Shown here: positions 14,219 to 25,140 of the stretch, one piece after another | Position numbering within the stretch: position 1 is the stretch's first letter | How the letters are laid out: each line of letters starts with the position of its first letter | Assembly (NCBI GenBank): GCA_025094145.1 | Contig: JALLLS010000017.1 | Location: 124,001-188,000, forward strand | Direction of reading: 5' to 3' | Source of the DNA: Spinellus fusiger | Taxonomy: Eukaryota > Mucoromycota > Mucoromycetes > Mucorales > Phycomycetaceae | DNA length: 64,000 nt | Program-made: the position numbers and the translations under genes | Notes under the pieces: model-generated | What the model was told of the DNA's origin: nothing | Seen by the model: the letters and a program-made list of their open reading frames with translations, nothing else | Databases searched by the model: none

Positions 14219-16385
14219 ATGTCCCAGATCCAAACCAAAGAAGGAGGAGGACATTCCGTTGAACAAGTTGAAGATATCTCAAACACATCCTTCAAGACAA
14301 AGCTCACGAAACTTAAGAACTCCATCTATCACAAACCAGAAAAGACGCCCAATGCTTGGCATTTACTTACAAATCTTAACCACATACAGCGCCTTACCTT
14401 TACATCAGGTAATGCAAACAGAGCATTTTAGTTTCGATATCTCTGAATACTCATGTTATTTTCTTACAGGTTTCATTGGCTGGACATTGGATGCTTTTGA
14501 CTTTTTCTCTGTGTCTCTGACTACTGTTCAAATTGGTAATGAATAGAAAAAGTATTTTCAGAAAGAATTCACTATTAAACGATGTTGATATAGCCGAAGA
14601 CTTTGGAGTTGAGCCTTCTCAAGTAACAAGTAAGTAGAAGATAAGCAGTAAAAAAAAAGGCAACTATGCTAAACTATCTTCTTTTTAATAGGTGCAATCA
14701 CTACAACATTGGTAAATTGAACATTACAATATATATATATATATATTAGTGGATAAGATGATTTTAATGAAATTGCTATGACAGATGCTTCGTCCCATTG
14801 GTGCCCTTATTTTTGGGTAAGCCATTTGAATAGAATACTTTAACAGTTGACTCACTCTGCTCACCATAGTGCCTTGGCTGATAAATTTGGCCGGCGATGG
14901 CCTCTTATGGGTGATCTTTTGCTTTTTTCGGTTATCAATTTAGCCAGTGGGTTTGCACCCAACCTGCAAACATTTATTGGACTCAGAGCAATCTTTGGTA
15001 TTGCTATGGGTGGAGAATGGGTAAGTTGACATCTTAAAGCAAAGTAACTTATTATTATTTTTTTTAAAAAAAGGGCCTCGGAACAAGTCTGGCACTTGAA
15101 ACACTTCCTGTTGAGGCAAGAGGTCTCTTCTCAGGCATTTATCAACAAGGTAAGTCAGGTTGGGCTTATTTATATTCGGAAACTTATCTTTTTTGTTTTG
15201 TTTTGGAAGGCTATGCTACTGGCTATCTTCTGGCTACATTGGTTAGTTACCCTATCATCCAAACAAACTCTTCGTGGCGCATTATGTTCTGGGCAGGTTC
15301 TGGTTTCTCTATATTCGCTATTATCATTCGACTCTTTGTCCCAGAATCAAAAGTATTCGAAAAGACCAAAGAAGCCCGTAAAGTATTGGGAAGATCTCTT
15401 CTCAAAGAAACATGGGTCGTTCTCAAGCATCACTGGCTCAGATTCGCCTACATGGTGATTCTCATGGCTTTCATGAACTTCTTGTCTCATGGATCTCAAG
15501 ACTTGTATCCTACCTTTTTGCAGTCACAGCTCGGCTATACTACTACTCAAAAGACTGTTACCAGTGTTATCTATAACGTTGGTGCTATCTGTGGTGGTAC
15601 TATTATCGGATATTACTCTAATTACTTTGGCCGAAGATTTTCCATTGCTTTCTGTGCTTTGATGGCAGGTGCTTTCATTCCTCTCTGGATCTTTGGCCCC
15701 AACATTCAGTCTCTTCAGTTTGGTGCATTTGTACTCCAGTTCTTTGTTCAAGGCGCTTGGGGTAAGTTGTTTTAATTTTCATTATTGATGTTTATTAAAT
15801 CCTTTCTATAGGTGTCATTCCTGCTCATATCAACGAACTGTCACCACCTGCCTTCAGAGGTTTACTGCCTGGTCTCTCTTACCAATTAGGAAACTTGGTA
15901 AGTGTGAAATGTGCCCTTTTAATCATGATGATGGAAGCAATCCCTATTTTGTCTCATTTATGCATCTTTTTTCTTTTTCTTTTTCTTTTTCAGATTAGTG
16001 CGGCCAGTAGTCAGATCCAAGCTGTGATTGGTGAAAAATATCCTATTCAGAATCCTGATGGTAGCTTCAAATTGGATGCTAACGGAAAGAAGATTGCAAA
16101 CTATGGTTTAACCCAAGCTATTTTCATGGCTTGTGTCTGTGTTTGCTTAATTGTTACAGGTATGTGTTTATAATATTTATATGCATAAAGAGATTCACCT
16201 ACCTTTTATATATAGCATTGGTTGGTAAAGAAGAACGCAACAAAGACTTCACCAAAGTTGAACTTGAGGATGATCGGTCTGGCCATGCCATTGGGCCTGT
16301 TGATATCTCTGAGCTATCCATGGAACAAGGCAATAGTGACTCTGATCCTGAAAAGAAAACCACCAATGTACACAATTCAGAATAA
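14219..16385 (+). CDS. JEN-family monocarboxylate (lactate/pyruvate-type) permease, MFS
   Basis: Eleven exons: 14219-14408, 14470-14535, 14594-14629, 14692-14711, 14785-14816, 14870-15020, 15074-15149, 15210-15761, 15812-15897, 15994-16159, 16216-16385 (514 aa). It should be a plasma-membrane proton symporter of the major facilitator superfamily. The strongest evidence is [13 protein letters not shown] (residues 280-292), which matches the JEN signature N-x-x-S-H-x-S-Q-D of yeast Jen1-type lactate permeases. The MFS loop 2-3 motif [10 protein letters not shown] lies at residues 115-124. [13 protein letters not shown] begins helix 1, and the long hydrophilic N and C tails look cytosolic. Exons of 20, 32 and 36 nt code for helix 1-2 segments, and every join keeps frame. 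JEN genes are usually glucose-repressed, but I see no specific operator. Substrate is inferred. Confidence 0.92.
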
Positions 16386-17877
16386 GACATGCTTTGATAC
16401 TACATACAATGAAACTCATCTGACCTTCTTATTTGATATAAGAAAGGTGGCCAGACTTTCTAATCTTTTGTTCAAATTTTCATTATATAAACTTAATTTT
16501 CACTCATTACAATTTACTACGAATGATGACTTTAACTGTTTTTATTATCAGTAAACTACCCCACTTTTTATTGTATCGCCTATCGATTAGGTTTATGACA
16601 AAAGCTTAAGCAAGGCTTTTATTCCCTTTTCTTTACATTTGATAGCTCCGAATCAATCTTTAAGATATAACACAATAGCGGTATTCCACGGGAAATGCTG
16701 AATTATCTTAGTTATGATAAGCTACTTTTTGTCATTCAAAGAAATGATAAATAAATAATATTAAATAATAGGAATACTAATACTGGTACTGATACTAATA
16801 CTAATACTAATACTAATACTAATACTGATACTGATACTAATACCAAAAAAGTGTCTAAAAATCAATCATAGAAATGCAGTCTATGAAAATAAGGTGCTAG
16901 ATGATACTTTTGTTTATCTTTATCGTTGTACTACTATTTACCATACAAATAGAACAGTAAAGGTTTTGTATTATCTTATATTTCCTGTAATGGCAGATAA
17001 TGGAATGGAAAAGTCACCTAAAAGACCTTATTATTACTACATCTTACTTAGTACCAGACAAGAGAGGCTGAAATAGTATCCCTTTTTAGACGTGGATTAC
17101 ACGAAGATTTGGTTTGAAGGAATTTCTCCACGGAGAATGAAAAGAGGATATAAACAAGTCATGAAGAGTTGTGGCAATTGGAGATGCTTATTAGGGAGAG
17201 TATAGCTAAGCCTTTATTCTATAGTTCTTTTCTTTTTCTTTTTTTTTTGAGAAACATCGGGTCTTTTAGTTATTTTTATATTAAACAATTTTATACCTTT
17301 ACTTGTATAAATATCCATAAATACTATAATAGGAATAAGATAGTGTCCTTCCAATGCCAATAGATCACTATTTTTTGAATACTAACTCATCAGGTTTTTT
17401 TTTTTTTAAAAAAAAAAGAAAAAGGTGATCCATCGGCATCAGAAACAGTGTACTGTAAAAACATGTTTCAAGGATGAGAACATAAGAGTGTCACAATTCA
17501 AAATATTTCTTTTCTTTAATGCTATATTTTCTTTTTGCTGTTTGTGTATTAGGCCTTATAATCATTCTTTGAGAGCTTATAAAGTTTAAAAGATAATAAA
17601 TATAACCAATTCAAATACATAAAAATAAATGTAGAGAAAGTAGGAATAAATCATAATATGTAAATATAAAACTTTTAATTAGGGAGACTAAGAAACAACA
17701 GTGAGTAGTGAAAAAAAAGAACAATTTATTTAATCTCCCAACCTGCCTCTTGTGAAGTACAATCACTTAGTTTTGTCTTATGAACACACATAATACATAT
17801 ATCAGAGACTTCAGTCTTAAATACGACATAAAGGAAAAAAAAACAGAATAGAGTATAATATCATTGAATAGCTTTAT
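16386..17877. other. intergenic downstream of the JEN-type gene
   Basis: Contains a hexamer repeat (16773-16844) and homopolymer T/A runs around 17397-17418. No gene recognised. Confidence 0.6.
16773..16844. repeat. ACTAAT hexanucleotide repeat
   Basis: Tandem ACTAAT/ACTGAT/ACTGGT units, about eleven copies with transition variants. Confidence 0.9.
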
Positions 17878-19679
17878 ATGTTATTGTCATCCTTGGTCTA
17901 TATCACGGGTTTACACTTCTGTCTTGTACTTATGAGATTATCTTTCATATCAATGGACACACTCCCATATTCTAACAACATGGGTCTGTCAGACCATAGA
18001 AAGTGCTGGTTGTGTCTATTCTCTTGTGGACTGAGGGGTCTAGAACTTCACAAACATGTTCAACTGTACATAAATCCTGACTTTAGGATGGCTTACTGGA
18101 TAATGTCTATTTTATTTGATACATTCCACTGCATTTTCATTTTGATAGTATGTCCGATAAAATCATCCTCTTGCAGGTGGTAGAACGACCCATAGCTTAT
18201 GCAAGATGAAAGGTAAGACTCAGGGCAGTAAGTCTACCTCAAAACATGAATGTAGCATCAAAGCTTACATTATTTTTCACCATGTACATGCACTCATCAC
18301 TCTTGGTACTAAAACTGCCTCATAGCATATTATTATCACCATCCAAGTCCTTGGCGAGAGCCTTCATTTTTATAATGTTTATTTATTATTCAACTAATAC
18401 AAACTTTCTGTAATAACGTTCAATGAGCTCATACTATAGTTCATTTGACCAAGGCATAGAGTGACACTATTTGTAAGTCTATTGGGGATTATAAACTCAT
18501 CGTCTTAATTCAGTGTATGGTTCTTGAGAGAAGATCTAATAATAGGATTTAACAATTAGAAGCTTTTATCTCTTAGTAGAGTAATCTACTATAATCATGG
18601 AGGTTTGCATTGCTACGGTGTTAATAATTTTTCAGTTTGGCCTGGTGAGAGTTACTACTTCTTTCACTAGTGCAAAGGTATTTTCCCTACCAATCTTTCT
18701 CTTAATAAAACTTCTACTATTGAACTGTATCAAAATTTTTGCTTGGCGATACTTTAATGAATTCTTATAATAGTGTGGAGCATATTGAACATGTGAGCTA
18801 TCTTGACCATTTTGATATAGATTACCAGTTTCTGTAGAATAGCAGAGCGAGAGTTTAAATTATTATATTTATACTATATCTAGATCTTGGCAAACATGCA
18901 TGCTCTATATGAAACAGACATTATAGAATGAAATAGTTTTTTATTGTTATTGTTATTGTTTTTACTAATTAGTATAAATGTTAAGACGTAGATATTAACT
19001 AAAAAAATGAAAGCATTGCTGTTGTTGCTTATTTTTCATAAATAACTTCTCTATGTTTGAACACTCTACGAGTCAGATGCCGATCTCTTTCACATAGTGA
19101 ATACGATTTCTACCATGGCTTTCAAAGGGTTTAAACAATTCCACAGTACTGGCATGATCGAGGGAGTTTCTAAATTAGAAATAAAGAGGATATTAGATGA
19201 GAAGGATAATAGAGAAATATTGAGATCCTTTAATATATCATTCAAACCAGGATCAACAAGGCTCTATATTGAACTTGGCTCTATATTTTATTTATTAAAA
19301 AAAAGTTAGACATTTTCTCTTTAAAAATAGTCAAAAACTTGAACTTGGACAAAATCATATGTAATGAACTTAGGTAGCCACTCTAGACTAGACATTATTA
19401 TTATTCTATAATATAGTCTAATGACGGTAGGTTTATGCTAGTTGAATTGAACGTAGGCCTTCTTCCAAGATATCCAACCTTGTCAAGAAACTAAGTAGGG
19501 TTGATGCTATGTCGTACTGTGCTATGAGATGAATTCATTGGTGAAAGTGTTTATATTAAATTTATAAAAGAAAATAATACAAGATTTAGAATGTATATTT
19601 ATGTTTTGAAGATGTATAGCTATGAGTCTCCTCATACTCATTTCTAAATTTTTAAGTCAGTCAGTCTATAAGATCTTAC
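17878..19679. other. intergenic with a diverged dispersed repeat
   Basis: No supported gene. The part 18190-18820 shares order and short matches with 56690-57260 (for example GGAGCATATTGAACATG against GGGTATATTGAGCATG, and AATCATGGAG against TGTCATGGAG), which suggests two old copies of an unnamed repeat. The frame at 17878-18183 is open but not recognised. Confidence 0.4.
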
Positions 19680-19681
19680 TA

Positions 19682-19711
19682 CAGTGCCTCGTGGAAATCT
19701 TACGTAGATTT
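19682..19711 (+). repeat. left TIR of the Tc1-like element
   Basis: Matches the complement of 20955-20984 with a few mismatches; the core is TACGTAGATTT. Confidence 0.85.
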
Positions 19712-19858
19712 TTCATTTTCCGATATACTTTTGTAACAGGAAATACTCATTCTTTGTCATAAAAACACACATTAAACACACAGTAGAGACTTGTAAACTG
19801 GATGAAGTATAAGGAAGGTCAACAGAATAATAAATACAAATTTATTGGGTGGAAACCC

Positions 19859-20878
19859 TTAATATTTAGTGCTTCCACCCTTGGCCTCTATAACAGCCCT
19901 ACATCTCCAATGCATGCTGGAAATGAGGGCGTCTGTGGTGTCCTTGAGGATTTTTTCCCATTCTTCCAACAGAAGCACCTCATAAAGATGCTCTATGGGG
20001 TTGAGATCAGGGCTCTGGGAAGGCCACCCCTCCATGGTGGCAATGGTCTCTTTTGCCTTCCACAACCTGGACTCTTTGCTCTTGTGGCAGGTGGCGTTGT
20101 CCTCTTGAAGAACATAATCCACCTCTAGATTCAGTGCCTTGAGTCGGGCCAGCTCAGGGCAGTATTACTTCTTCAAGATCTCAATGTATCTTCTACTGTC
20201 TCTACTGCCCTTCACAGGCACCAACCTTCCAACACCTTCACTAGAGAAGGAATCCCACACCATCATACTACCACCACCAAACTTCATGGTGGGCTTGATG
20301 TTCTTTGGGAGCAGTCCCTCTTTCTTTCTTTGCACCACTCTGTTGCAGTTGTTGGTCCTCATCAGTTAGTACTTTGACTCATTGGACCAGATGACTGTCT
20401 TCCAGTCTTCTTCTGTCCAGTGAAGATGAGCCTTAGCCCAAGCAAGTCTCAACTTCTTGTGTTTAGTAGTGAGAGAGGGTTTCTTAACTACCCTGCAAGA
20501 AAACAGGCCAGGCTTCTTCATCAATTTTCTAAAAGTACTCATGGACACTTGGGTGGTCATCTGCTTGCGAAGCTGATTCATTGTCTGGAATGAATCCCTT
20601 TCCACTTCGCGAGTAACTTCTCTCTCGTCCTTCTCCTTCAGAATGGGCTTGCGCCCAGTGCTCTTCTTGGCCTTGAAACAGCCAGTTTCCTTATATCTCT
20701 TTACGATAAGGGAAACAGACTGCTTACTAACTCCAAACCTAGCAGAAATGGCAGCCTGGCTGGTCCCATTTACGGTGGCCTCGTGAGCAATGAGGCATCG
20801 GGTGAAGTCATCAATATTCTTCTTTCTGTTCTCAAGAGGTCTCATGGGTTGTTCGGTGGTGTTAGATGGGGTAGACAT
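19859..20878 (-). pseudogene. Tc1-like transposase with two in-frame stops
   Basis: One unbroken frame of 339 codons from ATG 20878 to the natural stop at 19859-19861, interrupted only by TAA codons at 20366-20368 and 20165-20167. The N-terminal part holds a helix-turn-helix (AAISARFGVSKQSVSLIVKR), followed by the catalytic domain. Catalytic region: WSNESKY (the first Asp of the usual WSDES is Asn here), QEDNATCH with the second Asp, and SPDLNPIEH with the Glu 36 residues further on, a DD35E spacing. Both stops fall where Gln is expected. At the first site the 33-kb copy has CAG. So the inactivating changes are few and transition-like. It is not a working gene as it stands. Confidence 0.92.
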
Positions 20879-20954
20879 TATGATGGAAAATTGATAAATG
20901 AAGAATGTTTAATAAAAAAAAATTTTTTAAGGAAGAAATTAGGGTCTGAATTTG

Positions 20955-20984
20955 AAATCTACGTATGTTTTCCATGAGCCACTG
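20955..20984 (-). repeat. right TIR of the Tc1-like element
   Basis: Inverted partner of 19682-19711. Its last four bases (20981-20984) are also part of the LINE target-site duplication. Confidence 0.85.
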
Positions 20985-20996
20985 TATATTATCAAA
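20981..20996. repeat. LINE target-site duplication, left copy
   Basis: ACTGTATATTATCAAA, identical to 22839-22854. It overlaps the right tip of the Tc1 TIR and its TA. Confidence 0.9.
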
Positions 20997-22439
20997 TTGC
21001 TTGACGAGTTACAGAATTCCCTTCACAATCCTTTTCCTACTTCTACAGTTTCGGATGACTCTTCTGAGTCGTCAGACTCCTCTTACAGTCCGTCTCATGT
21101 CACTGTTACTTGGGCTCCTGTGAATTGTTTGTTGTATGCTGATGATATGGCTCTTATGGGCTGCCCAGAAGATATACATCGAATGCTGGCACTTGCCGAA
21201 ATTCACTCGACCCTCCTTGGTTACAAATGGAGTCCCTCCAAATGTGAAGTACTCAATGCCCCGGCCAATGTGCCGTTTTACCTCTATGGCAACGAGCTTC
21301 CAACCTGTGATACTTTCAAGTACCTTGGTATCCCCTTTTCACGTCAAGGTATTAACCAAGACGCACTTTTCTCACACTCACAAGTCAAGGCAATTGCAGT
21401 AATGCAAAAGCTGAGAGGAACGGGTGTAAACATGTATGGCTTTGGGATTACAGCAGCCCTAAGAGCGTATACTGTTTTTGTTTGGCCTATTCTTGAGTAT
21501 GGGTTGGCTATTTGTAATGTCAATAGACTAGGCATCCGCCCGCTACAAGTCTGTCAGTCTGCTTGTCTGATACTTTGTCTCACTAGATCTGCTACTGCTA
21601 GGTTTGGAACAATCCAGGTTGTCCAACTAGCCACCCTCCCTAACATATACTCTCGTTTCCTTTATCTGCAAGCCAAATTTGTTGAGTGAGTAGCTATTCT
21701 TCCTGAAGACACCCTCCTCTGGTGCCTTGTCCCACAGCTTGAAGCACCCCAGAGTAAAGCCAGATGGATTAAGCTACGTGGCAATGTACTCTGGCAAAAT
21801 GCTCAAAGAATAGGACGGGCTCACAACCCTCCTAAATATCCATTAAAAGTAGCTTATCTTGAACGTCTTCAAAGTGAAATTACTAGTCTAGTACGTGGCA
21901 AGAATCCGCTGGTGACGGTAGCCCGTGGACTATGTAGACCTGTTTGGGATCCAATTCTTCTACTACCGTGCACGCGCAAAGAAAGACATCGTCTACTAAA
22001 ATGGAGGATTGCTTGGTTACCACCAACACCTTCAGTTCCTTGCCAATGTGGCCACCCATCTGCCAATCGGGACCACTTTCTCACTTGCACATTCGTTGAC
22101 CATGAACGCTCCACGTTCTTGTTCTTCTTAGTTCCTGCACCACCACAAGACATTCATCCAATTGACTATTGTCTAAATCTTCTGCCGCGCACGGTTAAGT
22201 CTTTTGTTAAATGGCGAGACCTTTGGCCCAGTTTGTTAATACTGCTGCAAGCCATTGATCGAGCCACGTCTACTCGAGACTTTAAGGTAGAGCCATCAGC
22301 TGGTAGCTTGCTCATTGAGGCTGCTGATGGGTGTGTTGAGCGGGAACGCCAACGCCGCCATAGAGTGCAAAGACTCCTGCAGCAACAGACGCTGTATCCT
22401 CACTTCTCCTCCGATCTCTCCTCTACCACCCATTCTTAA
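20997..22439 (+). pseudogene. LINE reverse transcriptase, C-terminal half
   Basis: One reading frame of about 480 codons with a single internal TGA (21687-21689). The RT palm motif LLYADDMALMG lies near 21130-21160. It is followed by YKWSPSKCEVL and FKYLGIPFS, the usual RT thumb-side motifs of LINEs. The C-terminal region holds CQCGHPSANRDHFLTC (22041-22088), a Cys/His cluster like the C-terminal zinc knuckle of LINE polymerases. The N-terminal endonuclease is absent. The frame ends at TAA 22437-22439. Confidence 0.9.
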
Positions 22440-22838
22440 CCCATTTAGCAAAGCCAGAAGCTGCTAGTGTAGTTGCTGTATTTGTGTCCTCAGGATTGTC
22501 CGAGTTGCTCTAAGTATCCCTCGTTGGATTTCGAATCGCCACAGGATGACGGTTATCTTTTTAGTGTCCTGGTTTCCTTGCTGACTTTATGGCCTTTTGG
22601 ATGTCTATTCATAATTCTCATTTTACCATCATTTCCACTCATTTTCCATCATTTTTCCCTCATTGAGGTTTTATATTCTCTTTTCTTTCCGTCTCTTCTC
22701 TCTTTGCATTATTTTTTTCACTTATGTATTTGAAGTGTTTCAATGTTTATTCTTTTTTTTTCAAACGATCTCATAGGGTGGCTAAAATGCCCAATGCGCG
22801 AATAGCAACCAACACCCAAAAATAATAAAATACTTTGA
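20997..22838 (+). mobile_element. 5'-truncated LINE (non-LTR retrotransposon)
   Basis: The body lies between two copies of ACTGTATATTATCAAA (20981-20996 and 22839-22854), a 16-bp target-site duplication as made by target-primed reverse transcription. It starts inside the reverse-transcriptase region, so the 5' part (endonuclease and RT fingers) is missing. The 3' UTR of about 400 bp ends in an A-rich run, AATAATAAAATACTTTGA. The left duplication includes the last bases of the Tc1-like element, so the LINE arrived later. Confidence 0.88.
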
Positions 22839-22854
22839 ACTGTATATTATCAAA
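22839..22854. repeat. LINE target-site duplication, right copy
   Basis: Identical to 20981-20996 and directly follows the A-rich LINE 3' end. Confidence 0.9.
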
Positions 22855-23230
22855 CAAAAGTTAGAAGACACTCTGGCGCTATAATAGAGATGCCAGACTT
22901 TAGTTAGTACTAAAAACACATATTATACCAGATAGTAAGCTATAACATAATAAAGGTCATCTCAGATGCTAGAAAAAACCTTTCTATATTTATTGAAAGT
23001 TTGAAGTCTTTATCTATAAAATTCATTCAAGGTCGAATAAATTCTCTCAAGAATTGTATGAGACCGCCACAAACAAAATAGGAATAAATATGCTTTATCT
23101 TCTTTTTATTAAAGCTCAGAGCGATTTTTTCAAAGTATAAAAGCTTCTTTGAGCTATTGTTAAGCTAATCTTCTTTTTCGCTCGTTCATTACCGCATTAA
23201 TTGATTTATAAAAACTCTTATTATTCCAAA
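22855..23230. other. spacer/leader before the DIRS-like gag frame
   Basis: No gene. The sequence near 23140 (TATAAAAGCTTCTTTGAGC) looks like a TATA region and could be the 5' leader of the DIRS-like element. I could not define its terminal repeat. Confidence 0.4.
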
Positions 23231-24163
23231 ATGTCTACTGAAGAAAGTATCCAGGCCTTGCAACAGCAAATTGCTTCATTGCGCGAGGTGGTTTTGGCTC
23301 TTGGCCAACAACAAGCTCCCCAGGTGCCTCCCCAGGCTGAAACCATGGTCACTGACTTGCCAGCACAGGCAGCAGAGGGTCCTGTTGCTTTACATCCTTT
23401 CCCACTGCGTCCTTCCTACGAATGGATTGCCTCAGAGTTCTTGAATGAACAGTTTGGTTTGGACCGTCCGTTGCACACTTCTCCTCTTATGGAAGAAGAA
23501 TCCCGTAAACGGGTAATCGAGTCCTACTCCAGTATTGCGGGAATAGACTACAAGGTGCCTTCTACTCTACCAGAAGTTGAAAAGAGAATGAACAAAGGCC
23601 AATAGAAGGAAGACAGGTCTCTTAGGAACATGCAATACATGATCTCTGCCTCTCTCCGCTCTCTAGATATCCTCATCCATGAACTTACTTCGGCTGAACT
23701 CAATAACCATAATATGGAACGCTATGCTAAGATGCTCCGTGACTATAGGAAGTTACTCCTTCATTCATGTGGCGCCATTACACAATCTCGCAATGAGATT
23801 GCTGCTAGAGCCTTCAACCCTGATTTCTCAGCAAAGACCAATGATGCACATAATTACACTATGTCCAGTGCAGATTTGCAGGCTATGTTCTCCAGACAAA
23901 CAGCAGCCAACAAGGTGTACTGTGAAGCTAGCACACGCAAGACCCCTAGACAATTCAATAGTTACACTGGTTTCTCTGATTCTCCTGAAATGGCTTTGCA
24001 GTTTTTTTTATTTGGTCTGTTCTCTCAGCAGGGCGGTTACAAAAACAGCAATGCCCAAAATGGCAACAGTCGTCCCCATTACCAAAACAAGCCCAAGGAC
24101 AATGCAATGGCCAACCAGCACAAAGGTCACCACAACAGCAACAATCCCTTCAGGAGGCCTTAA
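23231..24163 (+). pseudogene. DIRS-type gag-like protein with one stop
   Basis: One frame of about 310 codons starting MSTEESIQALQQQIASLREV (a coiled-coil-like start), interrupted by a TAG at 23603-23605 after NKGQ. The C-terminal part is rich in N, H, K and Q (GNSRPHYQNKPKDN and similar) as in gag tails. It precedes a DIRS-type polymerase remnant, which is the main reason for the gag assignment. No zinc knuckle is seen. Confidence 0.72.
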
Positions 24164-24285
24164 CAACAGTAATTTCTTCAGTGGAAGGCAAAGTAGGTGG
24201 GTGACTCAGCCAGTTTGCTTTACATTGGACAACACTTTATAACAACGCATGCCTACAAAACACAATGTATCAGAACTGTATAGTG

Positions 24286-25140
24286 GAGTTGAAATGGTGG
24301 CTCAACAACCTCAAGAACTGGAATGGGAGATACTGGATCCCTATAACACCATCAGAGACCCTATCTGTGGGTGCCAGCGACACAGGATGGGGATGAAGCC
24401 AGAAGAACCACTGTGCCTGTGGATTCTGGACAGCAGGGGAGACGAGCCACTCGATCCATTGGAGGGAGCTGAAGGCAGCCCAATGAGCCCTACTGATATT
24501 CCCACAATTGAAGAACACTACTATTTTGATCAGGAAAGACAACATGACCTCACTCTCCTATACCAACAAGCAAGGAGGGACAAAGTTCTTGGACCTGATG
24601 AACCCGGCCACGACCCTATAGAAGTGGTGTCTCAAGAACAATCTGTCGATCCAAGCACAACATATCAAAGGACAGCAAAAAGTAGTGAAGGATTTATAAT
24701 CCAGGAGGACTTTTACCAAGAATACGTGGCAAATCAAGCCCTCAATCTTCAATTTGATTCAGAGAACATGGGGCCCTCACTCAATAGACCTGTCTGTGGA
24801 TCCCACCTCCCACCTCCTTCAAAAATATGTATCGTGGACACCAGACCCAGGAGCAATCCACACGGACGCATTCACCATGAACTGGTCTCAGTGGAAGAAT
24901 CCCTACATCAATCCACCTTGGAATCTGATCACCAGAGTTCTCGCAAAATTGATAAGGGAAAGAATTCCATTAGCTACAATAGTAGTACCGTTCTGGCCGA
25001 GTGCCCTCTGGTTCCCCATGATCCAGGCTATGGCTCAAACAACCCCACTGTTCCTCTCCCACCAGCACATTCAGACAAACACACCAACAACACCGTGGCC
25101 ATTGCAGCACAACTGGATGCTATCCGTTTGGAGACTCTCG
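24286..25140 (+). pseudogene. DIRS-type polymerase remnant (RNase H and C-terminal part)
   Basis: Read in the frame of 24295. VELKWWLNNLKNWNGRYW begins it, then VGASDTGWG (VDASDTGWG is usual, so the catalytic Asp is Gly), HWRELKA with the RNase H Glu, and RKDNMTSLSYINKQGGTK with the third acidic residue. Later, DAFTMNWSQWKNPYINPPWN and ATIVVPFWPSALWFP are typical DIRS C-terminal motifs. At least four stops occur. Those in GWG-stop and L-stop-KWC are easily explained as Trp codons changed by G to A. The longer open frame over the same bases (24249-25262) is mostly a shadow until about 25.1 kb. Confidence 0.8.

Larger units (their letters stand above)
19682..20984 (-). mobile_element. Tc1-like DNA transposon, full length (1,303 bp)
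   Basis: Both ends are visible. The left end starts CAGTGCCTCGTGGAAATC. The right end, on the opposite strand, starts CAGTGGCTCATGGAAAAC, and both continue into TACGTAGATTT, giving TIRs of about 30 bp. TA dinucleotides flank the element (19680-19681 and 20985-20986), the standard Tc1/mariner target duplication. The single internal gene is on the minus strand. The length is typical of the superfamily. Confidence 0.92.

Noticed and set aside
17878..18183. 101-codon + strand frame
   Set aside because: Hydrophobic and Cys-rich but without a known motif; probably chance or part of the diverged repeat.
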